NCBI GenBank assembly: GCA_030444405.1 | Contig: JARFPM010000012.1 | Coordinates: 1 to 64,000, forward strand | DNA: 64,000 nucleotides | Reading direction: 5' to 3' | From: Nitrospira sp. | Lineage (GTDB): Bacteria > Nitrospirota > Nitrospiria > Nitrospirales > Nitrospiraceae | Shown: positions 33,222 through 42,466 of the stretch, piece by piece | Layout of the letters: the number at the start of each line of letters is the position of its first letter | Numbering within the stretch: the stretch's first letter is position 1 | The notes under the pieces: model-generated | The model's database searches: none | What the model was told of the DNA's origin: nothing | Seen by the model: only the letters and a program-made list of their open reading frames with translations | Made by a program: the position numbers and the translations under genes

Positions 33222-33467
33222 TGCCTATGGCTGGCGCGGCAGATATGGGTGGGGTGCGGGATACGGGGGCATTGTCACCACCTATGAGTATACGGAAGGA
33301 ACCTTGATTCTTGATCTGGTCGAACCAACCAAGAAGGAACTGGTCTGGCGCGCGACGATGGTCGGCACGTTGCACGAGACACCGAAGGACAATATCGAGC
33401 TCGGGAATAAGGCCATCGCGAAGGCGTTTGAAAGCTATCCACCCAAAAGGAATTAGCCGCTGCCATG
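33222..33467 (+). repeat. 246-bp direct repeat, copy 2 (orphan DUF4136 end)
   Basis: Carries the same coding frame as copy 1 (YGWRGRYGWGAGYGGIVTT and on to YPPKRN-stop at 33456) but with a stop codon just upstream and no start, so it is not expressed as a DUF4136 protein. It begins immediately beyond the vapB promoter region. Confidence 0.9.
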
Positions 33468-33574
33468 CATGAACAATGACGGGGGATATTCTGTAATTCC
33501 GAGCCCTCGGTTAACCATCTGAAGTCTCGGCAGAATGTCCCCATCATCGCCACGTGCGCTGATAGGGAGGCGAC

Positions 33575-34012
33575 ATGAGATCAACAGTCATCGCAGTCGG
33601 TATGGCTCGGGTTTGTGCCTGCGTGCTCGCACTGGGCTTGGTCACTGCTTGTTCCAGCAGTCCCGGTCATGGCGATCCGTCCTGGACCTCGGTTCCGATC
33701 ACCCAGGTCAGCCAGGTGGTGGGCGAATGGGAAGGCACCGTCAAAAAGAATCGGGCCATGATGCCGTCCGGATCAGTCCGTTTGATGATCCGGGAGAATG
33801 GATCCTACCTCTTCGTCGGAGAGAGCTTTTCCGACGTAGCACTTGGAGCCGGAATGCTCCAACCTGATGACGGGCGCTTGGTCAGCGCATCGGACCGGCG
33901 CGTCGTCAAGCTGTCGCTCTATGACCACAAGGGCGTTTCGGTTGTCCTGGTGGAGGGGACCAATCGCGAGACGGGGGGTCGGTATCACGGCGAATTTAAG
34001 AAGGTTCCGTGA
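33575..34012 (+). CDS. Small lipoprotein of unknown function
   Basis: 145 residues behind GGGAGG. Signal peptide ending LVTAC (lipobox). The mature protein has PITQVSQVVGEWEGTVKKN, VRLMIRENGSYLFVGES and GVSVVLVEGTNRETGGRYHG, a small lipocalin- or beta-barrel-like pattern that often starts with 'V-x-G-x-W-x-G'. It is the intact relative of the frameshifted gene at 8322-8805. Function unknown. Confidence 0.7.
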   Translation: MRSTVIAVGMARVCACVLALGLVTACSSSPGHGDPSWTSVPITQVSQVVGEWEGTVKKNRAMMPSGSVRLMIRENGSYLFVGESFSDVALGAGMLQPDDGRLVSASDRRVVKLSLYDHKGVSVVLVEGTNRETGGRYHGEFKKVP

Positions 34013-34116
34013 AGGCCTCCATGCTGCCGCTCCATGTGGAACCATACCCCTGATACTGTCATTGTGTCGGACCGCATCCCTGTATGATAATGAATCAACC
34101 AATCGGAACGAGAGCA

Positions 34117-35133
34117 ATGCGCGTCTCACGACGAACCATCCTGAAGGCAACCGGTCTCGGGGCCGTGACCGCCGCGACCGGCGGCTGCGACGCCATCGGA
34201 GGTGTGTTCGGCCGTATGTTCGCCGTCCCTCCCCGTGACACCACTTACTTCACACCCAACAACAAATTCTACGTGGTCAATTATGCCGACGGAGCCGTTT
34301 CCGCATCGCGCGATCTGAATATCGAGCAGTGGAAGCTCCATGTCAAAGGCTCCGTGAAAACCCCGATGTCGCTCGGCTGGCGCGAGATTCTGAACCGCGA
34401 TTCCTACGATCAGATCTCCACCTTGATGTGCATCGACACGCTCCCTGGCGGCGACAGCATGGGCACGGCGACCTGGCGCGGTATCTCGCTCAAGCAACTG
34501 CTCATCGACTGCGGCGCGGATAGTGAGGCCGCGCGCGACGTGGTGTTTCGCGGCATCGACGGCTACGACGACAGTATTCCCTACACACGCGCGATGCAGG
34601 ATGACGTGATGCTCGCCTTCCTGATGAACGGCGAAAAACTGTCCAGGGAGCATGGATTCCCGATCCGCCTCATCGTGCCGGGCCTCTACGGTATCAAAAA
34701 CGTAAAATGGATCGTCGAAATCGAAGTCTATCCCGGCGACTACAAGGGCTACTGGCAGCGCAAAGGCTGGACCGACGACGGCACCATCAAGGTTTTTTCG
34801 CGCATCGATTCGCCCGGACATTATCAAACGCTGCGCGGACCGGAACACACCTTTCGCGGCATCGCCTTCGGCGGACCGAACAGCATCAGCAAAGTGGAAT
34901 TGAGCTTCGATGCGGGACGTACGTGGAACGAGTGCCGGATCGAGCCGCCCATGTCGCCTTATTCTTGGGTGATTTGGACTTACACGTGGCGCCCGCCAAA
35001 GCCGGGGAAGTTTCAAACCGTCGTGCGCGCGACGGATACGAAGGGGCAACTCCAGATCGCCGAAATCGTCCGGCCACAACCAGCCGGCGCGAGCGGGTAT
35101 CACACGATCATTGCCGAAGTGGAGCAGAGCTAG
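34117..35133 (+). CDS. Sulfite-oxidase-type molybdopterin oxidoreductase, Tat-exported
   Basis: 338 residues from ATG 34117; ATG 34084 is an alternative. The N-terminus has a twin-arginine signal (SRRTILKATGLGAVTAATGG). The Mo-cofactor domain follows: LKVKG-type start (WKLHVKGSVKTPMSLGWREI), ISTLMCIDTLPGGDSMGTATWRGISLKQLL with the Mo-ligand Cys, YDDSIPYTRAMQDDVMLAF, and HGFPIRLIVPGLYGIKNVKWI. The C-terminal Ig-like dimerisation domain (FRGIAFGGPNSISKVELSFD, TWRPPKPGKF) is present. The usual E-C-x-G-N around the Cys reads M-C-I-D-T, so substrate may differ from sulfite. Sulfite oxidation next to sulfatases would be an attractive but unproven link. Confidence 0.87.
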   Translation: MRVSRRTILKATGLGAVTAATGGCDAIGGVFGRMFAVPPRDTTYFTPNNKFYVVNYADGAVSASRDLNIEQWKLHVKGSVKTPMSLGWREILNRDSYDQISTLMCIDTLPGGDSMGTATWRGISLKQLLIDCGADSEAARDVVFRGIDGYDDSIPYTRAMQDDVMLAFLMNGEKLSREHGFPIRLIVPGLYGIKNVKWIVEIEVYPGDYKGYWQRKGWTDDGTIKVFSRIDSPGHYQTLRGPEHTFRGIAFGGPNSISKVELSFDAGRTWNECRIEPPMSPYSWVIWTYTWRPPKPGKFQTVVRATDTKGQLQIAEIVRPQPAGASGYHTIIAEVEQS

Positions 35134-35165
35134 GACGATGCCGCACAACCTTTGCGAGGGAGCTT

Positions 35166-35359
35166 ATGCCCAGGGGGCGTAGGCAGGCAGTACTAAAGAT
35201 CATTGAGGAAATGCCGGACAAGTCTTCGGTGGAAGACATGATGTACGAACTCTACTTCCGACAACGAGTCGATCGTGGTCTTCAAGAACTCGCCGCTGGG
35301 AAAACCATTTCCCACGAACAAGTCAAACGGACATCGCGAAGTGGCGACAATCCTCTTGA
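35166..35359 (+). pseudogene. Frameshifted antitoxin of a RelE/ParE-type module
   Basis: From ATG 35166 the frame reads KIIEEMPDKSSVEDMMYELY, then RQRVDRGLQELAAGKTISHE and QVKR, a common antitoxin pattern. After QVKR the frame is lost, but the next frame continues DIAKWRQSS-stop (TGA 35357-35359), the conserved end of this family. One missing G near 35332 (AAACGGACATC instead of AAACGGGACATC) accounts for it. The toxin frame overlaps its end. Confidence 0.7.
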
Positions 35360-35472
35360 CGGGAGGAGCACGCCGAGACCTCCACGAGCTCATCAACTCT
35401 ATCGCCGAGGATTCTCCAATTTACGCTGCCGACTTTGCGGACCGCATCATCCTCGTCATTGACCGATTATAA
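35341..35472 (+). pseudogene. Truncated RelE/ParE-type toxin
   Basis: GTG 35341 begins VATILLTGGARRDLHELINS, then IAEDSPIYAADFADRIILV and IDRL-stop, the first half of a ParE/RelE-fold toxin (normal length about 95). After the TAA (35470-35472) the same frame continues TFPTLG before another stop, where relatives have DRL-x-TFPRLGR, so a nonsense change ended the gene and the rest decayed. It overlaps the antitoxin end as in functional modules. Confidence 0.7.
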
Positions 35473-35512
35473 ACATTCCCCACGCTCGGGTGAACGGGGC
35501 CTGAATCTCACA

Positions 35513-36253
35513 ATGTCGCGGCCTGAAATGGATCGGATAGCACCCACAGTTACCCGGTATTCGCTTCCGCTCTTGATGCTGTTCCTTTGTGTTGTGCTTC
35601 CCGCGAATGCCGCCGCAGTGGACCTCACCGATTTGGAAGCAATCGTTGACGACGCGCGCTTGGCCTTTGCCCGTTTTGTGGGTGATCCCGATATGGCCTG
35701 GTTTCGCGAGCGAACCAAGAAGGCACGCGCGGTCTTTATCGCTCCCCGCGTCACGAGAGGCGGTTATTTCTTCGGCGGCTCATGGGGCTCGGGCATACTG
35801 CTTGTCCGGGATCCCTCAACCGGTCAGTGGAGCCAGCCGGTCTTCTACCGGGTCACCGGCCTGAGCTTCGGTCTGCAAATCGGAGCGCTGCATTCCGAGA
35901 TTGTCGCGCTGGCGACCGATGATCGGACAGCCGATGAAATGGCGGCTGGCGCCTTTACACTCGGCGTCGGAGGAGCGGTCGGTGTAGGCTCCTACGGCGG
36001 CGGCCGTAGCGGATCGCTCGAGACCCTTTCCAGGACCGGGTTCCTCAGCGTGGAGTCCCCGACAGGCCTTTATGCCGGCATTGCGGCCGGCGGAACTCTG
36101 GTGCTCGTGCGGAACGCCGCAAATGAACGGTATTATGGCCGGCCCGTCGAACTCGAGGAACTCCGGCAGAATCGGGTGCGACAGTGGTACTCGGACCGAC
36201 TGGTCAAGATGCTTACGGAGCTCTCCGCAAGTGGAGAGGATGGCTTGCCATGA
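35513..36253 (+). CDS. SYLF (Ysc84) domain protein
   Basis: 246 residues from ATG 35513 (ATG 35528 also possible). Signal peptide (YSLPLLMLFLCVVLPANA). SYLF features: LEAIVDDARLAFARFVGDP, RAVFIAPRVTRGGYFFGG, GSGILLVRDPSTGQW, YRVTGLSFGLQIGALHSEIV, LGVGGAVGVGSYGGGR and GLYAGIAAGGTLVLVRN with YYGRP. Diverged from the 6473 SYLF protein. Its stop overlaps the start of the next gene by 4 nt, so the two are translationally coupled. Confidence 0.83.
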   Translation: MSRPEMDRIAPTVTRYSLPLLMLFLCVVLPANAAAVDLTDLEAIVDDARLAFARFVGDPDMAWFRERTKKARAVFIAPRVTRGGYFFGGSWGSGILLVRDPSTGQWSQPVFYRVTGLSFGLQIGALHSEIVALATDDRTADEMAAGAFTLGVGGAVGVGSYGGGRSGSLETLSRTGFLSVESPTGLYAGIAAGGTLVLVRNAANERYYGRPVELEELRQNRVRQWYSDRLVKMLTELSASGEDGLP

Positions 36254-37476
36254 GAGCGGTCCTGCAACTGTCCCTGGCTTTGACATGCGTGTGTCTCGCC
36301 TGGGCCTGCGCGCCTTCCCCCTCCTTATACAAGGAGGGACCCCTTGTCCCCCCGCCCGGCGCAGGACCGGCAATCTTCACGGTCCTCACCTACAATGCCT
36401 GGCATGGCTTGAACACCGGTGAATTCTGGGTCACGCCGGCTGAGACGATCGAGAGTAATCAAGCCCGGCTGAAGTTTCAGGCCGCACTGATCAAGGCCGC
36501 GAAGCCGGATGTCGTGCTGCTCCAGGAAGTCAATCCACTACCCATCCGGGCTGATCTCTACGTCCAGGCCCTCGCCGAACTGGGGCTTGAATACGACGCG
36601 ATCCATCAGGTGGACGCCTGCGGGATACGGATACGTGGCGGTAAGGGACTGATTCCTGGCCTCAACAACGGTCTGGTCATCCTCGCACGGCGCGAGCTCG
36701 CTTTGCGCAAGCTCCAAGGCCTGAAACTCAGTGGTGACTCCGGCCGCTGCGACAGCCTCTCCGGCTTACAGCTGGAAGAGCTTCGCTACGCGCTGATCGG
36801 CGACATCACGATTCCGGAAACAGGGCAACATTACCTGGTCGCCAGCACCCATTTGCATTCCGGTTTCGAAGCAGGGTCCCACTTCCTTGGACAGATGGAG
36901 CGAGCACACGGCGCCGGCTTTCTGGCCCGCTATCCCGCCTTTCGCTGGGAGATCGACCAATCGCGCCTCAGGCGGATCGGTGAGCTTGATCTATTGACCC
37001 GCACGCTCAGGAAGTTTCGACGTGACGGCGTCTATGCCGGTATCGCAATCGGGGGAGACTTCAACTTCGAGCCGGATTTTCCCGAGTACGAGGAGGCTCT
37101 CCTGCTCCGGCTGACCGACGCGCATACGTTGACCTCCAGAGACCGCGAATTATTCACGGCGGATCCGCAGCAGAACCGATGGATCCTGGTTCCAGAGGAC
37201 CTGGAACTCCCCGTTGAACTGCTGAAGGTGTTCAGGACCTTGCCGCCGGAACTTCAACCGAAAGCGCTGGAGACCTACCGATCGGAAGCGCGGCGTCCGA
37301 GGCGGATTGATTATCTGTGGCTCGAATCCTTCTTTCCCGGCTACTGCGTGAGGCAACGGTTGTTCGGCACGGAGGTAAACGAGGACGGCTTTCCCGCATC
37401 CGACCATTTCGGCGTCCTGACCACATTCGCTCGTCCGGAAGGGGCCTGCCTCCGGGATCAACCGGACGCACGGTAG
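36250..37476 (+). CDS. Endonuclease/exonuclease/phosphatase (EEP) family lipoprotein
   Basis: 408 residues from ATG 36250 (ATGA overlap with the SYLF stop). Lipoprotein signal ending LAWAC. DNase I-like fold: FTVLTYNAWHGL, DVVLLQEVNPL with the metal-binding Glu, LVASTHLHSGF with catalytic His, IAIGGDFNFEPDF with D-x-N, RIDYLWLES, and the final SDHFGVLTTF with the Asp-His pair. All catalytic residues are present, so it should be an active phosphodiesterase. Given the lipid anchor and coupling to a lipid-binding SYLF protein, a lipid phosphodiesterase (sphingomyelinase-like) is as plausible as a nuclease. Confidence 0.85.
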   Translation: MRAVLQLSLALTCVCLAWACAPSPSLYKEGPLVPPPGAGPAIFTVLTYNAWHGLNTGEFWVTPAETIESNQARLKFQAALIKAAKPDVVLLQEVNPLPIRADLYVQALAELGLEYDAIHQVDACGIRIRGGKGLIPGLNNGLVILARRELALRKLQGLKLSGDSGRCDSLSGLQLEELRYALIGDITIPETGQHYLVASTHLHSGFEAGSHFLGQMERAHGAGFLARYPAFRWEIDQSRLRRIGELDLLTRTLRKFRRDGVYAGIAIGGDFNFEPDFPEYEEALLLRLTDAHTLTSRDRELFTADPQQNRWILVPEDLELPVELLKVFRTLPPELQPKALETYRSEARRPRRIDYLWLESFFPGYCVRQRLFGTEVNEDGFPASDHFGVLTTFARPEGACLRDQPDAR

Positions 37477-37519
37477 CGCCCTCGCCGCCCCAGAGCGCCG
37501 GATGGCGACCCGATGGCTA

Positions 37520-37770
37520 CCGTCGGTACACCAAGGGCTTGTCCCAGCCAGCTCGTCCTTCAGCGCGGACCGAATTTGGGTTTCCCAATGCATGTGCCGC
37601 GCTACCTTCGCGGCGGGCAACTCTTCTTGAAGTTGGCCGGCAAAGGCCTTGCTTCAGAGCCATCGCCGATTCCTCGATTGCCAGTGCTTCATTCAGCAAC
37701 TTGGCGGCGGTATCCCACAACGGACCTTTGCCGCTCTGAGCGCACTTCTGGTTCGCATGCCAGACTCCTT
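37520..37770 (-). pseudogene. Possible fragment of a helical periplasmic protein
   Basis: Minus strand: a frame reads WDTAAKLLNEALAIEESAMA followed by LKQGL. Then, one base shifted, QLQEELPAAKVARHMHWETQ and IRSALKDELAGTSP. The second part resembles the 'LP-x-x-KVARF-x-QIE-x-K-x-RA ... ELA' helices near the end of certain secreted proteins. No start or ribosome site was found. This is a weak, by-eye assignment. Confidence 0.3.
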
Positions 37771-37853
37771 TCTTGTTCAATTGCCGGTATCCCCCGCTTA
37801 GGCTGATACTTCGTATCACTGATCGCGTATCTACTCACTTTCGGGCTTCATAA

Positions 37854-37882
37854 CTGACATAGGACGGTGTTTTTGCTATAAG
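37854..37882 (+). promoter_or_regulatory. Promoter-like pair upstream of the broken sulfatase
   Basis: CTGACA (37854-37859), 17-nt spacer, TATAAG (37877-37882), each one base from consensus. It would give a leader of about 240 nt before the sulfatase start at 38130. A 78-codon frame at 37887-38123 starts too close to the expected transcript start and has no family features; the rest of 37477-38129 shows nothing else recognisable. Confidence 0.5.
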
Positions 37883-38129
37883 TGCGATGCGACGGATCAA
37901 CGTCGGTTCAGAATATGGGTCTCAACACGCATACTCAACATTATTAGCCGCGGAGGCGGTTCACGAATTGAAGCGCGCAGACGATTCCCTCGCTGAAAAG
38001 GTCAATGACCCTACGACATTTCTGCATCGTGTGGACCTGGACAGATGCCCCCTTACGCCGCCGATGGAGCTGGACCGCTTACTAGGGCGCCACGGAGTCG
38101 TACTGGCTGAGACCAGGAGGTGAGCTGAG

Positions 38130-39627
38130 ATGACAACCCGCACGTTTGTCGTTAGGCTGCGAGGTGCTTGGATCAGGTCTTTAGTCACTGGAGCAGCAGT
38201 GATTGGTTTGACGCTGCAAGCAGTCGCAGCAGTACCCGCCTCGCCGTTGGAGAAACCGAACATTATCATGATCATGACGGACGACGTCGGGTATTGGAAC
38301 GTAGGCGCATACAGCCATGGCATGATGGTCCCCACCCCGAATATCGACCGCATCGCCAAAGAGGGCATCCTCTTTACCGATCACTATGCGGAGCCGACCT
38401 GTACTCCTGCACGGGCGGCGTTTATCACGGGGCAGATGCCGATCCGAACATCCGACACTCGCCGAAGTGCTGAAAGCGCTGGGGTATCGTTCCGGTCAGT
38501 TCGGTAAGAACCACGTCGGCGACCGCAACGAACATCTGCCTACCGTTCACGGTTTCGATGAGTTCTTCGGAAATCTGTATCACCTCAATACCGAGGAAGA
38601 ACCGGAGCAACCGGACTGGCCGAAGGATGCCCCGTTCAACCGGCGCATGCTTCCCAGAGGCGTCCTTGATTGTGTCGCGACGGAACGCGAGACGCCGGAA
38701 GAAGACCCGCGGTTCGGGAAATGGGGTAAACAGCAATGCGCGGACACGGGCCCGCTCACGTCGAAGCGGATGGAGACCGTGGACGAGGAATTCCTGGACC
38801 GGACCCTCCGGTTCATCGACAAAGCGGTCAAAGATCGCAAGCCCTTCTTCGCCTACTACAACCCCACGCGGATGCATATCTACACGCATTTGAGGGCCGA
38901 CCATCAAAGCTGGGCCGCGCCTTTTTCGTCCGATTACGACCTTTACGGCAGCGGCATGATGGAACTCGACCAGTATGCCGGAAAGATCCTCAGCAAGCTC
39001 GATGACCTTCGTATCGCCGACAACACCATCGTGCTCTTCACTGCAGATAACGGTGCCATGGCGGCCTGGTGGCCGGACGGCGGTACAACGCCGTTCCGTG
39101 GGGAAAAAGCGACGACGTGGGAGGGCGGACTGAGGGTGCCGATGCTGATCCGGTGGCCGGGGAAAATCCCGGCTGGGAGCGTCTCGAACGGGATTCAAAG
39201 CCATATGGATCTGTTCACCACGCTGGCTGAAGCCGCCGGCGCGGCGAACGTTGCCCAAAAGCTGAAGGACAGCCACAAGGTGCACATCGACGGGATCAAC
39301 AACTTGGAGCATTGGTTTGGGAAAGGGCAGTCAAGCCGGAATCAGTTCATTTATTACAATGAGAATGAACTGACGGCGATTCGGATCGGCCCCTGGAAAG
39401 CTCATTTCAAACAGCGCGAGGGATTCTTCGACTATAACAAGCCCAGCTTTCTGATCTTTAATCTGCGGATGGATCCCATCGAGCGGCATGATGGCATCCG
39501 CTCGAACGATATGGCCATGAAGAAAGCGTGGCTGGGCGGATTGCTCCAGCAGGCGCTGGCCGAACATTTCACTTCCTTGCAACAGTTTCCTCCACGTCAA
39601 AAAGGCGGAAGTTTGCGTCCGGATTAA
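38130..39627 (+). pseudogene. Type I sulfatase with internal deletion and frameshift
   Basis: AGGAGGTGA precedes ATG 38130. The first frame encodes a signal peptide, NIIMIMTDDVGYWNVGAYS and the FGly motif C-T-P-A-R in TCTPARAAFITGQMPIRT, then loses homology and stops at 38507. The second frame picks up at about 38450 with HPTLAEVLKALGYRSGQFGK and runs through FTADNGAMAAWWPDGG to a stop at 39627. Relatives have about 16 additional residues between IRT and PTLAEV, so a deletion of roughly 50 nt, not a multiple of three, removed them. The downstream two thirds are well preserved, suggesting recent damage. Confidence 0.8.
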
Positions 39628-40186
39628 ACGGTAATGCGATCAGATTTCCATGATCCGGCATTTGATCACAGCCTTTGCAGCGTGACTATCTACTTCTCCA
39701 GAACGATGCGGCGCTATTCAACGCCGGCTTGCAATACGGTCTTTCTCGCCTCGGACATCCCAGAGAAGAAGAGCTCCCCAGGAAATGGTCGAAGGCCTGG
39801 CGCGAATTCGCAATATCCGAAAGGTCTGCGGCATCGACATGACCGCTGTGAAATGACCCCACGAAGCCGGAGGGATGAAAGGCCACGGGTATTGGTACAC
39901 GAACCCCTGGTCACTAACGACATTCCGGCCCTGCTCAACTTCCGGTTGCCGCCTGACCGCCGTGGGCTCCTCCATTTGATGGGACGAGGACAAGATTTAT
40001 ATGCTGGTTCTTAAGAGTATCCGGAGCGCACCCTACGCACTTGAAGAGCCTATGGCTGACCACGGAGCGAACGATGCTAAAATGGGCGATCAGCCCTCCT
40101 GAATCAATAACGCGCACGATGTCCATGACCGCCTTCGTGATGGCTCTCTTCCCGGTCTTATTGTGGTTGCGGAGAGCTATCTTGCC
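39628..40186 (+). other. Intergenic stretch with one short unassigned frame
   Basis: A frame at about 39666-39842 reads LQRDYLLLQNDAALFNAGLQ and then YGLSRLGHP, with EELPRKWSKAWREFA near the end. It looks protein-like but has no start codon or ribosome site, and I cannot name a family. No other gene was seen. Confidence 0.3.
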
Positions 40187-41572
40187 ATGAATCGCATTCC
40201 CCATCATGCGCTTCTATTCCTCCTCGGCATCCTCGTCGGGTGCGACTACGTCCGTCCGACTCTCAATGCGCCGTTGAAACAATGGGAGCCTGGAGGGGGC
40301 TACCGGTTCGCGAATGTCTCCCAGGGGGGGGAGGACAACTCCGACAGTCTACTAGTCATCGCCACGTTTTCCGGCGGGGGAACCCGCGCTTCAGCTCTCG
40401 CCTTCGGAGTGTTGCGGGAACTCGCGCGCCAGCAAATAGTCTGGGAAGGACAGCGCAAGCGGTTCCTCGATGAACTGGACTCCATCTCTGCCTTGTCCGG
40501 GGGGACCTTCACGGCCGGGTACTATGTGCTGCACGGCGACCAGATCTTTCATGATTTCGAGCCCCGGTTCCTGAGAAAGGACTGGGAGAGTGAACTTCGT
40601 TCGCGCATTCTGCGTTCTCCCAGTAACTGGATTCGCTTGTGGTCGCCGTACTTTGGACGCACGCACATCTTGGCTGAATTGGTGGACGAGGCGTTGTTCA
40701 ATGGCAAGACATACGGAGATCTGCTCCAGCGGCGGCGGCGACCGATGCTCACCATCCATGCTACGGACATGGCCACGCTCTCGCGCTTCGAGTTCGAGCA
40801 AACCCAGTTCGATTGGATTTGTTCCGACCTGGCCCAATTACCGCTTGCCCGGGCGTCGGCCGCGTCGGCGGCGTTGCCGCTGATGCTCAGTCCGATCACG
40901 TTCAAGAACTACGCAGGAACGTGTGGATTCGAATACTCCAAGGGCATCGTCGAATCGGCCCTCAAGCAGAGCGGAACAGCGGCTCAACGTGCGAAGGAAT
41001 ATCTTTCCTATCTTGACGCACACAAACGACCGTATATCCACTTGCTCGATGGAGGCTTGTCTGACAACATGGCCCTCCGAGCCGTGCTGGAGGCACGCAA
41101 TCTTGCCGGAGGCGTAGAGAAGCTCCTGCAGTACATGCGCGTGACGAACGTGAAGAAATTCGTCATTCTCGCGGTGAGCGCTGAGACCAGCCCGGACGTG
41201 ATGGACTTTGGAAGCTATCAGATCCCGACTCTCGCCCAAGCCATGCGGTCTCTCGTTGATGTGCCGATCAACCGTTATTCCACCGACACGGTTTCGCTCA
41301 TGCGTCAGGCCGTGAAGCGGACGCGTGACGAACTCGGTCAACGGACGAGGCCAGCCGACAGCCCATTCGCCGAGAATGCCGACATCTATTTCATCAACGC
41401 GAGTCTCAGTGAGGTCGTCGATCCTGATGAACGGGGCGCGCTGATGAAAATTCCGACGGGCCTCTCCTTGACGGATGAACAGATCGACCGACTGCTCCTT
41501 GCTGCGTCTCGATTGATCAGAGGCGATCCTGAATTTCAACGGCTCATGAAGGATATTGATGCTGGCAACTGA
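40187..41572 (+). CDS. Patatin-like phospholipase lipoprotein
   Basis: 461 residues from ATG 40187 (GGAGAG upstream). Signal peptide LLFLLGILVGC gives a lipobox with Cys near 19. Patatin features: TFSGGGTRASALAFG (oxyanion hole, about 61-68), SALSGGTF with nucleophile Ser near 104, and LLDGGLSDNMALRA carrying the catalytic Asp. The C-terminal 100 residues are helical. Distinct from the patatin at 3819, so two lipid acyl hydrolases are predicted on the envelope side. Confidence 0.87.
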   Translation: MNRIPHHALLFLLGILVGCDYVRPTLNAPLKQWEPGGGYRFANVSQGGEDNSDSLLVIATFSGGGTRASALAFGVLRELARQQIVWEGQRKRFLDELDSISALSGGTFTAGYYVLHGDQIFHDFEPRFLRKDWESELRSRILRSPSNWIRLWSPYFGRTHILAELVDEALFNGKTYGDLLQRRRRPMLTIHATDMATLSRFEFEQTQFDWICSDLAQLPLARASAASAALPLMLSPITFKNYAGTCGFEYSKGIVESALKQSGTAAQRAKEYLSYLDAHKRPYIHLLDGGLSDNMALRAVLEARNLAGGVEKLLQYMRVTNVKKFVILAVSAETSPDVMDFGSYQIPTLAQAMRSLVDVPINRYSTDTVSLMRQAVKRTRDELGQRTRPADSPFAENADIYFINASLSEVVDPDERGALMKIPTGLSLTDEQIDRLLLAASRLIRGDPEFQRLMKDIDAGN

Positions 41573-41950
41573 CGAAGTGGTGGACCAGGCAAGATAAAAG
41601 ACCACGCTGTATTGGTCGTAGGAGGTCCTGCCTATCAGCGTCGCGGTTGAGCCGATCGACTCCCCCGTACGAATCCCGTAAAGATCCAGATGGAGCCTGG
41701 CATACCCGCTTTGCTTTTGCAGCCTATCAGATGGAAGCCGAGGGTACACACGTCCGCATCATCAACTCTCCGCGGCTCGGTTGGATCAACGGAAGACCGA
41801 ACGATCCTTGCATCGAAGAAATACCATCCAGTCTCGTCTGAACCGTACCGTCGAGAGCCTTACGCTCATCCGAGGCTTCGAGGAAACGCATCAGCGATCT
41901 TTCCGCTTCAACGCTCGGGTCCCTTGAACTGCCTACCTCCCACGTGAGCA
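41573..41950 (+). other. Intergenic stretch without recognisable gene
   Basis: Short frames here (for example 41690-41947) show no family motif, start context or codon pattern worth annotating. Confidence 0.4.
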
Positions 41951-42184
41951 TTAAGACGATTGGTCCTTGCGTGGCCGCCCAACCGGCAGCTTTCCCTTTC
42001 TCTTCTTGAACCGTTTCCCCTTTTCCAGTTTTTGGAGCGTGGATTGGATCGCGGATTCGACAACACCGGTGAGCGTCAACTTTGGACTCCAGTAGACGAC
42101 GGTTCGCAACCGCTCGACCATATCGGCAGAAAGAGACAGCGTGACTCTTTCCTTTCGTTTCGTGGTCTGCCGTTTCTGTTTCAT
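41951..42184 (-). CDS. Small ribbon-helix-helix DNA-binding protein
   Basis: 77 residues, very basic. RVTLSLSADMVERLRTVVYW is a strand-helix start of the RHH fold, followed by LTGVVESAIQSTLQKLEKGK; the tail KKRKGKLPVGRPRK is Lys/Arg-rich with an AT-hook-like GRPRK. No toxin gene is adjacent, so it is probably a stand-alone regulator or an antitoxin-like orphan. AGGAGATG lies upstream of its start. Confidence 0.6.
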   Translation of the reverse strand: MKQKRQTTKRKERVTLSLSADMVERLRTVVYWSPKLTLTGVVESAIQSTLQKLEKGKRFKKRKGKLPVGRPRKDQSS

Positions 42185-42466
42185 CTGTTCATCTCCTCCA
42201 CCATGTGGCTGCTCTCTGCATTCGAGGCTTATACTTGCATATCATGCTCCATTCCGTACAAGCAAGTGGACTTTGCGGTCCGGCCCCGTCTTGAACGTCG
42301 GAGGCGAAGAGAGCTGACGTGAGCACCCTCTATCGCTTATCTACGGCTTATCGATAGAAATCAACGACGCAGAGAAGGGTTGCTGGGATCACAATCCAAT
42401 GCCGAACCCTCCGCCACCGCCGATTCTGCCGCCCGAGCCTCCGAATACTCCGATCGAGAAGCCCGG

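Noticed and set aside
37887-38123. 78-codon frame just upstream of the broken sulfatase
   Set aside because: It has no ribosome site, begins at the expected transcription start of the promoter-like pair, and shows no family pattern; kept only as leader sequence.
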